Part shown: positions 37,378 through 47,046 of the stretch, piece after piece
Layout: each line of letters begins with the position of its first letter
How positions within the stretch are numbered: position 1 is the first letter of the stretch
Source: Mesorhizobium australicum
GTDB lineage: Bacteria; Pseudomonadota; Alphaproteobacteria; Rhizobiales; Rhizobiaceae
Length of the DNA stretch: 64,000 bases
Assembly: GCF_900177325.1 (NCBI RefSeq)
Contig: NZ_FXBL01000004.1
Span: forward strand, 1,426,001-1,490,000
Reading direction: 5' to 3'
Translations under genes and position numbers: made by a program
The notes under the pieces: model-generated
What the model was told of the DNA's origin: nothing
Seen by the model: the letters and a program-made list of their open reading frames with translations, nothing else
Databases searched by the model: none

Positions 37378-38180
37378 GCCGCCCTCGGGCCGTGATGGTG
37401 GTCGTGACCATGATGCGAATGATCGTGGCCGTCGTGAGCATGGTCGTGCTCCGGCTCGCACCAGGGCGCATCCTCGCTCCAGGCTTTGGTGAAGCGGCGC
37501 GCCTTGAGCAGGTTCTCCGGCTTCAGCACCTCCGCCGTCGCGCCCCAGGCGACCGGCTGGCGGGCAAGCAGCAGCGTCTGCGGGAAATGCTCCCGCACCA
37601 GGTCCATGTCGTGGCTCACCACGATGATGGTGCGCTTCTCGCCGTGCCAGCGGCCGATCAGCGCGACGAGGTCGGCGACGGTGCGCGCGTCGATCGCATT
37701 GAACGGCTCGTCGAGCAGGATGAGGTCGGCGTCCTGCACCAGGACGCGGGCGAAAAGGGTGCGTTGAAGCTGACCGCCGGACAAGGTGTCGATCTGCCGC
37801 GCCTCGAAGCCTTCGAGCCCAACCGCCGAGAGCGCCCGGGCCACCGTCGCACGGTCCTCGCCAGTGATGCGCCCCAGCAGTCCGCGCTTCGGCCACAGGC
37901 CGAGAGAGACGAGGTCGATGACGCGGGCCGGGAAGCCGCGGTCGATCTCCGACTGCTGCGGCAGATAGGCGACACGCAGCGACGGATCGCGCTGGCACTC
38001 GCCGGACATCGGGCTCAGCATGCCGACGATCCCCTTGAGAAGCGTCGACTTGCCGGAACCATTGGCGCCTACGACCGCCGTCAGCGTGCCGCGCGCGATC
38101 GTGCCACTCAGGTGATGCACGGCCGGATGGCTGTCGTAGCCAAGCGTCAGGTCGCGGAACGTAAGGCAGGGAACGGTCAT
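37374..38180 (-). CDS. znuC: Zinc ABC transporter ATPase with His-rich tail
   Basis: This 268-residue ATPase has Walker A GANGSGKST, signature LSGGQLQR, Walker B LILLDEPFNAID and switch histidine VVSHDMD. The last 27 residues are a His/Asp tail (EPEHDHAHDGHDHSHHGHD and on), which could bind zinc in the cytoplasm and sense or buffer incoming metal. The ATG at 38180 has GGAGAG upstream. It is first in the unit, and a candidate Zur site lies just before it. Confidence 0.92.
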   Translation of the reverse strand: MTVPCLTFRDLTLGYDSHPAVHHLSGTIARGTLTAVVGANGSGKSTLLKGIVGMLSPMSGECQRDPSLRVAYLPQQSEIDRGFPARVIDLVSLGLWPKRGLLGRITGEDRATVARALSAVGLEGFEARQIDTLSGGQLQRTLFARVLVQDADLILLDEPFNAIDARTVADLVALIGRWHGEKRTIIVVSHDMDLVREHFPQTLLLARQPVAWGATAEVLKPENLLKARRFTKAWSEDAPWCEPEHDHAHDGHDHSHHGHDHHHGPRAA

Positions 38181-38218
38181 CGTCTCTCCGCTTGCGGCAT
38201 GCGCCACGAGAGGCGACC

Positions 38219-38243
38219 TAATTATGTTATGTTATTACATCCG
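38219..38243 (-). promoter_or_regulatory. Candidate Zur operator upstream of znuCBA
   Basis: An AT-rich near-palindrome in a GC-rich setting, reading on the minus strand ATGTAATAACATAACAT, stands about 40 bases upstream of znuC. It resembles alphaproteobacterial Zur boxes built on ATGTTATA/TATAACAT. Its location between znuC and the divergent efflux gene fits zinc repression. Confidence 0.55.
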
Positions 38244-38379
38244 TCAATCATAAAAGACCGCTCTGGTGTCGCACCCGTCGCAGGCGCGGCGCCAGGATCC
38301 GCCGCGTGATTGACGCACGTCAAAGACCGGCCGCCGAAAGACTGTCACTCGACGCCATACTCTTCGCAGCGAGGCAAGC

Positions 38380-39681
38380 GTGGCCAAAGTTACCCCCTCC
38401 GACGGATCGGCCACCTTGCAGGTGGCCAATGACGGCGCGCCGACGCCTTCGCTGCGCGACATCCTAGGCGATGCGGCGCCCAAGCCGTCGCGCCTGGGGA
38501 AAGGGACATGGCGCTGGCTGCTGATCGGCGCAGCGCTCGTCGCCGCCGGCTATCTCGCCTGGGCCTATTTCGCGCAGGGCAGCGGCTACGTCTATACGAC
38601 GCAGAAGGTCGCCAAGGGCGATCTCACCGTGATCGTCACGGCGACGGGCACCGTGCAGCCGATCACCCAGGTCGATGTCTCGAGCGCCATATCCGGCATC
38701 GTCCGCAAGGTGAACGTCGACTACAACAGCGTCGTCTATCGCGGCGACGTGCTGGCCGAACTCGATGCCGACACGCTCCAGGCCGGCGTCGCCAGTGCGC
38801 GCGCCCACCTGGTTGTCGCCAACGCCAACGTCGCCAAGGCCAAGGCGACGGCCGACGCGTCGATTGCCACCTACGAGCGCCAGTCGGCGCTGTTCAACCG
38901 CGGCGTCATGTCGGCGCAGACGCTCGAGGACACGCGTCTCACGATGGATGCCGCCGCCGCCGCGCTCAAGGCCGCCGAGGCGGAGGTGCTCGTCACCGAT
39001 GCCGATCTGAAGCTGGCCGAGACCAATCTCTCCAAGACGCTCATCACCTCGCCGATCGACGGCGTCGTGTTGACGCGCGACGTCAACGAAGGCTCGACGA
39101 TCGCCGCCTCGCTCTCCGCGCCGGTGCTGTTCTCCATCGCCGGCGACCTGAAGCGCATGGAGGTACAGGTCGACGTGGACGAGGCCGACATCGGCAACGT
39201 CGCCGTCGGCCAGTCCGGCACCTTCACGGTGGACGCCTATCCCGATCGGGCGTTTCCGGCCGAAATCACCGAGATTCGCTTCGTCTCCGAGACGATCAAC
39301 AATGTGGTGACCTACAAGGCCCTGCTCGCGGTGGACAATGCCGAGCTTCTCCTGCGGCCCGGCATGACCGCCACGGCGGACATCGTGGTCAACACGGTTC
39401 GCGCGGCCCTGCTGGTGCCAAACGCAGCGCTGCGTTACACGCCGCCGGTGGAGGAAAGCTCCGGCGGCGGGCTCTTCAGCATGTTCCGGCCTCCCCACAT
39501 GGGCGCGGTGACGACGGCGGACCTGCGGGGCGGCGCGCGCACGCTGTGGGTCATGCGCGACAAGGCGCCGGTCGAGGTGACCGTCGTGACCGGTGCCACC
39601 GACGGCCAGAGCACGGAGGTGAAGTCCGGCGACCTCGCCGAGGGCGACGCCGTCATCCTCGATGCTGCCGCGGCCAATTGA
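38380..39681 (+). CDS. MacA-like periplasmic adaptor of ABC efflux system
   Basis: This 433-residue membrane-fusion protein of the HlyD/RND type has one N-terminal membrane helix (about residues 46-66), a lipoyl-like domain with TATGTVQPITQVDVSSAISG, a coiled-coil hairpin (about 130-215) and a beta-barrel domain with VDVDEADIGNVAVGQ. It would bridge the inner-membrane MacB-like pump to an outer-membrane channel, which is not encoded here. It starts with GTG at 38380 after GAGG. The ATPase gene begins one base after the stop. Confidence 0.88.
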   Translation: MAKVTPSDGSATLQVANDGAPTPSLRDILGDAAPKPSRLGKGTWRWLLIGAALVAAGYLAWAYFAQGSGYVYTTQKVAKGDLTVIVTATGTVQPITQVDVSSAISGIVRKVNVDYNSVVYRGDVLAELDADTLQAGVASARAHLVVANANVAKAKATADASIATYERQSALFNRGVMSAQTLEDTRLTMDAAAAALKAAEAEVLVTDADLKLAETNLSKTLITSPIDGVVLTRDVNEGSTIAASLSAPVLFSIAGDLKRMEVQVDVDEADIGNVAVGQSGTFTVDAYPDRAFPAEITEIRFVSETINNVVTYKALLAVDNAELLLRPGMTATADIVVNTVRAALLVPNAALRYTPPVEESSGGGLFSMFRPPHMGAVTTADLRGGARTLWVMRDKAPVEVTVVTGATDGQSTEVKSGDLAEGDAVILDAAAAN

Positions 39682-39682
39682 G

Positions 39683-40402
39683 ATGGCCGCCCCGGTCCCG
39701 CCACCGCTGATCGAGTTCCGCGCCTTGACCAAGGTCTATGGTAGCGGAGAGGCCGAGGTGCGTGCGCTCGACGGCGTCGACCTTTCCGTGGCGCGTGGCG
39801 AGTTCGTCGCTATCATGGGTCCGTCGGGCTCAGGCAAATCCACGGCCATGAACGTCATGGGCTTTCTCGATGAGCCGACATCGGGCGAATACCTGTTCCA
39901 GGGCGTTGCGACGAGCCGGCTAGATCGTGACGATCGGACTTTGCTGCGCCGCCACATGATTGGCTTCGTCTTCCAGGGGTTCAACCTGCTCGCTCGCACC
40001 ACCGCCGTGGAGAACGTCGAGCTGCCGCTGATCTATCGCGGCATGAACGAGGTCGACCGGCGCAAGCTCGCGCTGAAGGCTCTCGGCCAGGTCGGCCTTG
40101 CCGAGCGGGCGAACCACACCTCGGCCCAGATGTCCGGCGGCCAGCAGCAGCGCGTGGCGATCGCGCGCGCCATCGTCACCAGCCCGATGGTCCTGCTCGC
40201 CGACGAGCCGACCGGCAATCTCGACACCAAGATCAGCCGCGAGATCATGGCCATCGTTACCCGCCTCAACGCGGAGGAGGGGCTGACCGTGATCATGGTC
40301 ACCCACGAGGACGATATCGCCGCCTATGCGCGCCGCGTTATCCGCTTCGTCGACGGCAAGATCGAGTCCGACAGGGTGCAGGAGCCGACCGGTGTTTTAT
40401 GA
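39683..40402 (+). CDS. MacB-like ABC efflux ATPase
   Basis: This 239-residue ATPase of the LolD/MacB type has Walker A GPSGSGKST, signature MSGGQQQR, Walker B VLLADEPTGNLD and switch histidine VTHEDD. Whereas enteric MacB is one chain, here ATPase and permease are separate genes overlapping by 11 bases. It works with the adaptor upstream, exporting a macrolide-like compound, a peptide or a lipid. Confidence 0.9.
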   Translation: MAAPVPPPLIEFRALTKVYGSGEAEVRALDGVDLSVARGEFVAIMGPSGSGKSTAMNVMGFLDEPTSGEYLFQGVATSRLDRDDRTLLRRHMIGFVFQGFNLLARTTAVENVELPLIYRGMNEVDRRKLALKALGQVGLAERANHTSAQMSGGQQQRVAIARAIVTSPMVLLADEPTGNLDTKISREIMAIVTRLNAEEGLTVIMVTHEDDIAAYARRVIRFVDGKIESDRVQEPTGVL

Positions 40403-41594
40403 GACGCTGAAACTCGCCGCCCAGGCGATCCTGCGCAATCCGATGCGTTCGTTCCTGACGATCCTCGGCATCGTCATCGGCGTCGCGGCGGTCATCGCGA
40501 TGGTGACGATCGGCAATGGCACGACCGCCCGGGTGACCGAGGAACTCGGCAAACTCGGCAGCAATATGCTATTCCTCCGGCCCGGCCAGTTCGGGCCGGG
40601 GCGCGCCAGCACCCAGGCTAAATCCTTCACCGCGAAGGATGTCGCCGCGATCCGCGACCAGATTTCCGGCCTGCGCGCGGTCGCGCCGATGGCGCAGACG
40701 TCGGCGACCGTCATCTTCGGCGGCGAGAGCCGGCAGAGCATGGTCGCCGGCACCAATGCCGATTATCTCGTCGTCGGCGACTGGACGATTTCGGCCGGGC
40801 GCTCCTTCCTGCCGGCGGAGGAGCGCGGCACCGCCGTCTGCATGATCGGCGACACCGTGCGCGGCAAGCTGTTCGGCAGTTCGTCGCCGCTCGGCCGGAG
40901 CATCCGGGTCGGCAAGGTCTCGTGCGAGGTCATCGGCCTGCTCGGCGAGAAGGGCGACTCCAGCATGGGCACGGACCAGGACGATGTCGTCCTGATGCCG
41001 CTGCGGACCTTCCAGCGCCGCATCGCGGGCAACAGCGATGTCGACACGATCCTGGTGTCGGCGCGCAACGGCGTTGCCACCAGCAAGGTCCAGGGCGATA
41101 TCGAGCGCCTGATGCGCGAGCGGCGCGGCATCGCCTCCGGCAAGGAGGACGACTTTTCGGTCAACGACATGGCGCAGATCGCCGCCACCATGGCCGGAAC
41201 CACCAGCATCCTGACCGGCCTGCTCGGCGCCGTCGCCGCGGTCAGCCTGCTCGTCGGCGGCATCGGCATCATGAACATCATGCTGGTGTCGGTGACCGAG
41301 CGCACGCGCGAGATCGGCATCAGGCTCGCCATCGGCGCGCTCGAGAGCCAGGTCCTGACGCAGTTCCTCGTCGAGGCGACGGTGCTGGCCCTGTTCGGCG
41401 GCATCGTCGGCATCCTGTTCGGGCTTGGCCTGGCCTTCGGCGTCGGCGTCTATCTCGGCATTCCCTTCGTTACCAGCCCGGGCATCATCGCGCTCGCCTT
41501 CGTATTCTCGGCGCTGATCGGCATGGGGTTCGGCTATTTCCCGGCGCGCCAGGCGGCCAGGCTCAATCCGATCGAGGCGCTCAGGCACGAATAG
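40392..41594 (+). CDS. MacB-like ABC efflux permease (FtsX domain)
   Basis: This 400-residue membrane protein has four helices, one at residues 15-40 and three at 270-395, around a large periplasmic MacB_PCD domain (40-240). The FtsX signature LVGGIGIMNIMLVSVTERTREIGIR is clear, and the C-terminus reads NPIEALRHE as in MacB. The only in-frame start of the right length is GTG at 40392, inside the ATPase gene. A perfect short inverted repeat follows its stop. Confidence 0.9.
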   Translation: MFYETLKLAAQAILRNPMRSFLTILGIVIGVAAVIAMVTIGNGTTARVTEELGKLGSNMLFLRPGQFGPGRASTQAKSFTAKDVAAIRDQISGLRAVAPMAQTSATVIFGGESRQSMVAGTNADYLVVGDWTISAGRSFLPAEERGTAVCMIGDTVRGKLFGSSSPLGRSIRVGKVSCEVIGLLGEKGDSSMGTDQDDVVLMPLRTFQRRIAGNSDVDTILVSARNGVATSKVQGDIERLMRERRGIASGKEDDFSVNDMAQIAATMAGTTSILTGLLGAVAAVSLLVGGIGIMNIMLVSVTERTREIGIRLAIGALESQVLTQFLVEATVLALFGGIVGILFGLGLAFGVGVYLGIPFVTSPGIIALAFVFSALIGMGFGYFPARQAARLNPIEALRHE

Positions 41595-41609
41595 GGACGA
41601 ACTCGTCCC
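41594..41609 (+). terminator. Short perfect hairpin after efflux permease
   Basis: GGGACGA and TCGTCCC form a seven-bp stem with a two-base loop, beginning at the last base of the efflux permease stop codon. The lack of a T-run and the tight loop make it a weak candidate. Confidence 0.3.
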
Positions 41610-41747
41610 GCGTCTCGACGCTGCGCCGCGGGATAGGTCGGTCGGTGGACGCTGCGGGCGGCGACCGGTTTGCCGGCCCGAAAGGGTGAAGTGTCTTGAC
41701 GCGAAGCCTTGCGCGCGCTTTGTGTCCGCTCCCGGAGGAATTGTCTC

Positions 41748-42908
41748 ATGCATCACGACCCGATCGTCATCGTCGCAGCCCGCAGGACGCCGATGGGCGG
41801 CTTCCAGGGGGCGCTGAAGGACAAGACGTCGCCAGAACTTGGCAAGGTCGCCATTTCCGCAGCCCTCGCTCAGGCGGGGCTCGGTCCGGACGAGATCGAC
41901 GAGGTGATCATGGGCTGCGTGCTGCCGGCCGGCCTCGGCCAGGCGCCGGCCCGCCAGGCAGCGCTCGGCGCCGGCCTGCCGCAGTCGGTGCCCGCGACGA
42001 CGGTCAACAAAATGTGCGGCTCCGGCATGAAGGCCGCCATGCTCGGCTACGACTCGATCGCGGCGGGCTCCGCCGGCATCGTCGTCGCCGGCGGCATGGA
42101 GAGCATGACCAATGCGCCCTACCTCTTGGAGAAAGCCCGCGCCGGCATGCGGCTCGGCCATGGCCGTGTCATGGACCACATGTTTCTCGACGGGCTGGAG
42201 GACGCCTACGACAAGGGCCGCCTGATGGGCACCTTCGCCGAGGACACCGCGCGCGAGCTGCAGTTCACTCGCGAGGCGCAGGACGAGTTCGCGCTCGCCT
42301 CGCTGGAGCGCGCCCGTCGCGCCATCGCCGAAGGCCGCTTCCGTGCCGAAGTGGCGCCGATCGGCGACATCGTCGACGACGAGCAGCCCGGCAAGGCCAA
42401 GCCCGAGAAGATCCCGACGCTCAAGCCCGCCTTCCGCGCCGACGGCACGGTGACGGCCGCCAATTCCTCCTCGATCTCCGACGGCGCCGCCGCGATCATC
42501 ATGATGCGGATGTCCGAGGCCGACCGCCGCGGCATCGCGCCGCTGGCAGTGGTGCGCGGCCATGCGAGCCATGCCCAGGCACCGGCCTGGTTCTCCACCG
42601 CGCCGATCGGCGCGATGAACAAGGTGCTCGACAAGGCCGGCTGGTCGACCGGCGACGTCGACCTCTACGAGATCAACGAGGCCTTTGCCGTGGTCGCGCT
42701 GGCGGCGATGCGCGAACTCGGGCTGCCGCACGACAAGGTCAACGTCAACGGCGGCGCCTGCGCGCTCGGCCACCCGATCGGCGCCTCCGGCGCGCGCATC
42801 CTCGCCACGCTCTTGGCCGAGATGGAGGCCCGCGACGTCAAGCGCGGCGTCGCCTCGCTCTGCATCGGCGGCGGCGAAGCGACTGCGATGGCGGTGGAAC
42901 GCCTCTGA
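41748..42908 (+). CDS. Acetyl-CoA C-acetyltransferase (thiolase)
   Basis: This 386-residue thiolase condenses two acetyl-CoA or cleaves 3-ketoacyl-CoA. The acyl-accepting cysteine is C90 in [10 protein letters not shown]; the second active-site residues are H342 in GHPIGASG and C372 in [11 protein letters not shown]. The length and the [16 protein letters not shown] segment agree with short-chain (PhaA/AtoB-like) thiolases. The ATG at 41748 has GGAGG eight bases upstream. No acetoacetyl-CoA reductase follows, so it may serve fatty-acid, leucine or ketone catabolism. Confidence 0.9.
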   Translation: MHHDPIVIVAARRTPMGGFQGALKDKTSPELGKVAISAALAQAGLGPDEIDEVIMGCVLPAGLGQAPARQAALGAGLPQSVPATTVNKMCGSGMKAAMLGYDSIAAGSAGIVVAGGMESMTNAPYLLEKARAGMRLGHGRVMDHMFLDGLEDAYDKGRLMGTFAEDTARELQFTREAQDEFALASLERARRAIAEGRFRAEVAPIGDIVDDEQPGKAKPEKIPTLKPAFRADGTVTAANSSSISDGAAAIIMMRMSEADRRGIAPLAVVRGHASHAQAPAWFSTAPIGAMNKVLDKAGWSTGDVDLYEINEAFAVVALAAMRELGLPHDKVNVNGGACALGHPIGASGARILATLLAEMEARDVKRGVASLCIGGGEATAMAVERL

Positions 42909-42914
42909 CGCGCC

Positions 42915-43820
42915 TTAGCTCCCGGCGCCGGCCACCCGTCCCGCATTGTCGACGATCGCCTCGATCACCTGCGCGTTGAGCGGCGCGGGGAGGTCGTGGC
43001 CCATGCCGTCGATCTTCAGGAAGCGCGCTCCCGCGACATGGGTGGCAATGTCTTCTCCTGCCGCGATCGGCACCAGCGGATCGTCAGCCCCGTGGATGAC
43101 CAGCGTGGGCGCGAGGATCGCGCCGAAAAGGGGACGCAGGCTGCCCGTCGCCGCGATGGCTGCGACCTGGCGGCCGGTGCCCGCGGGGTCGAGTCCATGC
43201 GCCAGCTCGCCGAGGACAATCTCGCGCTGGGCGTCGGCGTCGAACGGATAGCCCGGGCCGGCGATCCGCCGCGCGAAGGCGAGCGCATGCGCGACATATC
43301 CTTCGCGGTCTGTCGTGGGGGACGGCCCTGGCCGCATCATCATCGCCATGACCTCCGGCTCGGCCTGCGGCAGGCCCGGCGCGCCGCTGCTGGACATGAT
43401 GGCGGTGAGTGACAGCACGCGCGCCGGAGAGGTCGCTGCGACGAGCTGCGCGATCATCCCGCCCATCGAGCGGCCAACGATGTGGGCCTTGTCGATTTCC
43501 AGCGCATCCATGAGCCCGATCGTGTCGGCGGCCATGTCGGCGAGCGTGTAGGGCACGTCCGGTGCGGTTCCCGCCGCGACTGCCGCTGCAAGTGCTGCGA
43601 AATCGGGCGCCGACGCGCCTGAGAGATGCGTCGAGCGGCCGGCATCGCGATTGTCGAACCGGATGACGCGAAATCCCTTCGCTGCGAGCTCCGCGCAGAA
43701 CGCGTCGGTCCACCGCAGCATCTGCGCGCCGAGGCCTGCAACGAGCAGCACCGCCTCGTCCTGCGGCGAACCGAAGCTCTCATAGGCAAGGGTAATTCCG
43801 TTGGACTGAACAGATGGCAT
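42915..43820 (-). CDS. Alpha/beta hydrolase
   Basis: This 301-residue alpha/beta-fold hydrolase has the nucleophile elbow GRSMGGM (serine), the catalytic acid likely in HGADDPLVP and the histidine in GMGHDLPAP near the C-terminus. The oxyanion region reads [11 protein letters not shown]. It resembles RdmC/AclP-type esterases and other bacterial hydrolases annotated only by fold. It is convergent with the thiolase (six-base gap). Its promoter region carries an inverted repeat around a TTGACA hexamer. Confidence 0.85.
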   Translation of the reverse strand: MPSVQSNGITLAYESFGSPQDEAVLLVAGLGAQMLRWTDAFCAELAAKGFRVIRFDNRDAGRSTHLSGASAPDFAALAAAVAAGTAPDVPYTLADMAADTIGLMDALEIDKAHIVGRSMGGMIAQLVAATSPARVLSLTAIMSSSGAPGLPQAEPEVMAMMMRPGPSPTTDREGYVAHALAFARRIAGPGYPFDADAQREIVLGELAHGLDPAGTGRQVAAIAATGSLRPLFGAILAPTLVIHGADDPLVPIAAGEDIATHVAGARFLKIDGMGHDLPAPLNAQVIEAIVDNAGRVAGAGS

Positions 43821-43884
43821 GACACGACCTCGTCTCACGCTCGCGGGCGCAAGAAGAGGGGACCACCTGCGAGGTGGTATTTCT

Positions 43885-43922
43885 ATCCAGGTAAAATTCG
43901 CAGATGTCAATATTACCCGGAT
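43885..43922 (-). promoter_or_regulatory. Inverted repeat flanking -35 of alpha/beta hydrolase gene
   Basis: ATCCAGGTAA (43885-43894) and TTACCCGGAT (43913-43922) are complementary except at one base and lie 18 bases apart. Between them, on the minus strand, is a perfect TTGACA (43910-43905), with a weak GATAGA 17 bases downstream. The layout suits a repressor or MerR-like regulator. The cognate protein is not in view. Confidence 0.5.
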
Positions 43923-43935
43923 ATAATTATCAGGC

Positions 43936-45243
43936 TTAGACCTTCAGCCCGATCTCCGTCTGCCCCTCGGTGCCGAAGATGCGCAGGTAGCGCTCGATCT
44001 CGGACCTCTCGCCGGTCGCCTTGAGCGGGTTGTCGGAGAGTTTTACCGCAGGCCGACCATCGGCCTCGACCACCTTGCAGACCAGCGAGATGGCGTTGAG
44101 GTTGTCGATCTCGCGCGGCGCGCAGCCTTCGAAGTCGTTCGTCAGGTTGGTGCCCCAGCCGAACGCCATGCGCACACGGCCGCGGAAATGATGATAGGCG
44201 GAGACGATCGTGTCGACGTCGAGCCCGTCGGAGAAGATCAGCAGCTTGTCGCGCGGGTCGCGGCCCTTTTCCTCCCACCACTTGATGATGCGCTCGCCGC
44301 CTTCGATCGCCGGTGCGCTGTCGGGGCGGAAGCCGGTCCAGTCGGCGACCCAGTCCGGCGCGTCGCGCAGGAACGCTGCCGTGCCGAAGGCGTCGGGCAA
44401 TACGATCAGCAGGTTGCCGCCGTAATACTTCTCCCAGTCCTTCAGCACCTGGTAGGGCGCCCACCTCAGCTCCTTCTCGCTGTCGGCAAGTGCTGCCAGC
44501 ACCATCGGCAACTCGTGGGCGTTGGTGCCGACGGCTTCCAGGTCGTTGTCCATGGCGAGCAGCACGTTGGACGAGCCGGTGAAGGCGTTGCCGAGTCCTT
44601 CTTTCAGCGCCTCGACGCACCAGCGGTGCCACAGGAAGGAGTGGCGGCGGCGGGTGCCGAAGTCGGAGATGCGCAGGTCGGGCAGCTGCTTCAGCCGCTC
44701 CACCTTGTCCCACAACTTCGCCTTGGCGCGTGCATAGAGAACGTCGAGCGAGAAGGGGCCGAGCGAGCGCATCGCGGCGCGCGAGCGCAGCTCGTTGATG
44801 ATGGCGAGCGCCGGGATCTCCCACATCGACGTGTACATCCACGGACCGGGGAAGGTGAGCTCGAACTGGCCGTCCTTCTTCGTCAGCTCGTATTCGGGAA
44901 GCTGGAAGTCCTTCAGCCACTCGAGGAATTCCGGTGCGAAGATCTGCTTGCGGCCATAGAAGGAGTTACCGGCGAGCCAGATCATCTCCTTCTTCTTGAA
45001 TCGCAGCGTGCGGGCATGGTCGAGCTGGTCGCGCAGCTCCTCGATGTCGATCTCTTCGGCGAGCCTGAACCGCGTCGCGCGATTGATGAGCTGGAAGGTG
45101 GCGTCGACCTTGGGATAGACGCCCCAGATCATCTGCAGCATCAGGAGCTTGTAGAAGTCCGTGTCGAGCAGGGATCGGACGATCGGGTCGAGCTTCCAGG
45201 TGTGGTTGTAGACCCGGCGCGCGATGTCGGTCTTGGTGGCCAT
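43936..45243 (-). CDS. pncB: Nicotinate phosphoribosyltransferase
   Basis: This 435-residue enzyme joins nicotinate to PRPP to make nicotinate mononucleotide in NAD salvage. The start, [15 protein letters not shown], is the family hallmark, as are [11 protein letters not shown], the histidine-bearing loop, and the phosphate-binding [19 protein letters not shown] and [10 protein letters not shown]. The ATG at 45243 matches the family. pncA, which supplies nicotinate, lies at 52504-53097. It is divergent from a membrane-protein gene. Confidence 0.95.
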   Translation of the reverse strand: MATKTDIARRVYNHTWKLDPIVRSLLDTDFYKLLMLQMIWGVYPKVDATFQLINRATRFRLAEEIDIEELRDQLDHARTLRFKKKEMIWLAGNSFYGRKQIFAPEFLEWLKDFQLPEYELTKKDGQFELTFPGPWMYTSMWEIPALAIINELRSRAAMRSLGPFSLDVLYARAKAKLWDKVERLKQLPDLRISDFGTRRRHSFLWHRWCVEALKEGLGNAFTGSSNVLLAMDNDLEAVGTNAHELPMVLAALADSEKELRWAPYQVLKDWEKYYGGNLLIVLPDAFGTAAFLRDAPDWVADWTGFRPDSAPAIEGGERIIKWWEEKGRDPRDKLLIFSDGLDVDTIVSAYHHFRGRVRMAFGWGTNLTNDFEGCAPREIDNLNAISLVCKVVEADGRPAVKLSDNPLKATGERSEIERYLRIFGTEGQTEIGLKV

Positions 45244-45361
45244 GCTGAACTCTTCCCTCTCTCCGCGGAACTTCCTAGGCGCTGCAACGCGGAAAATCCA
45301 GCCGGGTGAAGCGGTTGTGCGGCGCTTGCACATGGACGGGATAGCTGCACTAGAGTGCGCG

Positions 45362-46921
45362 ATGCCGCATTCCTTCACGCCCGCCTCTGGCCTGCCGGCC
45401 ATCTCTCCCACGAGGGGGGAGATTACGCGCGCCGCCGGAGCTGCCAATCTCCCCCCTCGTGGGGGAGATGGCCGGCAGGCCAGAGGGGGGCGTGACAGGG
45501 CGAGAGACCGGGAAATCGAACAGCCTCCTGCGCAGTCGGCTTGGATACTCTCGTTAGCCGTCCTCTCGCTTCTCCTCTTTCCAACCGCCGCCTTCGCCCA
45601 CGCTTCCGACCGCGGCTATGTGCTGCTGTTGCCGACCGGGCACTATATCGCCGGGGGCGCGCTTGCTGTCGCGGCGAGCTTCGCCGTGCTGTGGCTGGTT
45701 CCGGCCGGTGCGCTCGGGCGACTGGCCGAGCCGAGACTGGTGCTTGCGTCTCGCCTGCCGGACCTGCGTGCGATCACGAGCTGGATCTCGCTCGCCGCAC
45801 TTGCGCTTCTTGTGGCGGCGGGCTGGCTCGGCAGCCGTGACCCGTTGTCCAACCCGCTGCCGCTCGTCGTATGGACGCTGTTCTGGATCGGACTGACGAT
45901 GCTGACGGGGCTGGTCGGAAACCTGTTCGACTGGCTCGATCCCTGGCGTGGCGCAGCGCAGCTTCTGGGCAGGGAGAAGGATGCCGCGCCCGCCTGGCTC
46001 GACCGTCTCGGATATGCGCCCGCGATCGCCCAGTTCGCCGCCTTCGCCTGGTTCGAGCTGGTCTATCCTGCGCCTGACGATCCGGCCCGGCTCGCCTGGG
46101 CGGTGTCGATCTACTATCTCGTCAACCTCGCCGGCGTGCTTACGCTCGGCTATGCCGCCTGGACCCAGCGCTGCGAGCCGTTCTCGGTGTTCTTTCGCAT
46201 CGTGTCGAAGCTGGCCGTCCTGGAGCGACGCGCCGGCACACTTGCCCTCTGCCTGCCGGGGGGGAAGCTCGCTCAAGCCGGGCCGTTGCCGGTCTCCGGC
46301 GTGCTGTTCCTGCTCCTGGCGCTCGGCTCGGTCTCCTTCGACGGGCTGATGCGCACCTTCGCCTGGCTCGGCGCCATCGGCGTCAATCCGCTGGAGTTTC
46401 CCGGCCGCTCGGCCGTGATGGTCGAGAACACGGCGGGGCTCGTCGTGGTGCCGGCCCTGCTCGCGGCGGCCTTTTTCGCCGCGGTGTGGGCAGGCGAGAG
46501 GCTGTCGGGTCAACCCGTGTCGCTCGCCCGCGCGGCCGGCACGCTGATCTGGTCCATCGCGCCGATCACGCTCGCCTACCATGTCGCGCACTACCTGATC
46601 GCGCTGCTGGTCAACGGCCAGTACGCGCTGGCCGCGATCTCCGACCCGTTCTCGCGCGGCTGGAACCTGTTCGGCACGGCGGACAACTACATCTCCGCCG
46701 GCCTCGTCATGGGGCCGGGCGCGGCATGGGTTCTGTGGAATCTCCAGGCCGGTGCGATCGTCGCCGGCCACGTGCTCGCCGTCGTGCTGGCGCACATGCT
46801 GGCGGAGCGGCTGCACGCGGACAGGGCTGCTGCGGTGAGGAGCCAGGTTCCGCTGACGCTCCTCATGATCGCATATACGGTGTTCGGCCTGTGGTTGCTG
46901 TCGACTCCGACCGGAGCATGA
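45362..46921 (+). CDS. Polytopic membrane protein; N-terminus runs through palindromic element
   Basis: I do not recognise this protein of about 519 residues. A signal-like helix ([19 protein letters not shown]) precedes [16 protein letters not shown] and ten or more hydrophobic helices, with conserved-looking [20 protein letters not shown] near the end. There is no in-frame ATG, GTG or TTG between 45362 and the signal-like helix, so translation must begin at ATG 45362 (or ATG 45332) and pass through the palindrome at 45376-45494, which would encode residues such as ISPTRGEIT and [11 protein letters not shown] rare start codon just before the helix is the alternative. The start is therefore uncertain, the rest is firm. 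Confidence 0.7.
   Translation: MPHSFTPASGLPAISPTRGEITRAAGAANLPPRGGDGRQARGGRDRARDREIEQPPAQSAWILSLAVLSLLLFPTAAFAHASDRGYVLLLPTGHYIAGGALAVAASFAVLWLVPAGALGRLAEPRLVLASRLPDLRAITSWISLAALALLVAAGWLGSRDPLSNPLPLVVWTLFWIGLTMLTGLVGNLFDWLDPWRGAAQLLGREKDAAPAWLDRLGYAPAIAQFAAFAWFELVYPAPDDPARLAWAVSIYYLVNLAGVLTLGYAAWTQRCEPFSVFFRIVSKLAVLERRAGTLALCLPGGKLAQAGPLPVSGVLFLLLALGSVSFDGLMRTFAWLGAIGVNPLEFPGRSAVMVENTAGLVVVPALLAAAFFAAVWAGERLSGQPVSLARAAGTLIWSIAPITLAYHVAHYLIALLVNGQYALAAISDPFSRGWNLFGTADNYISAGLVMGPGAAWVLWNLQAGAIVAGHVLAVVLAHMLAERLHADRAAAVRSQVPLTLLMIAYTVFGLWLLSTPTGA
45376..45494. repeat. Rhizobial-type palindromic element, copy B
   Basis: Arms at 45376-45423 and 45446-45494 are inverted copies with the core CTGGCCTGCCGGCCATCTC and a nested CCCACGAGGGGGG motif. 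They closely match copy A (29149-29307), but the central segment is only about 22 bases. The element overlaps the 5' part of the membrane-protein frame. Confidence 0.8.
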
Positions 46922-47046
46922 CTTACGGATAGGTCGCTTGCCGGCTGGCGTGACCAGCGATCCGGCTTGCGTCATTTGAGTTTCGTCCTTCGCCGATCGA
47001 TCGGGATGCATTTGCGGGCGAATGCGACAAGCAAGGGGAAAAAGAC

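Noticed and set aside
46972..46978. Third copy of the TCATTTG half-site, upstream of the importer binding protein
   Set aside because: Only seven bases match and no second arm is present, so it is likely chance.
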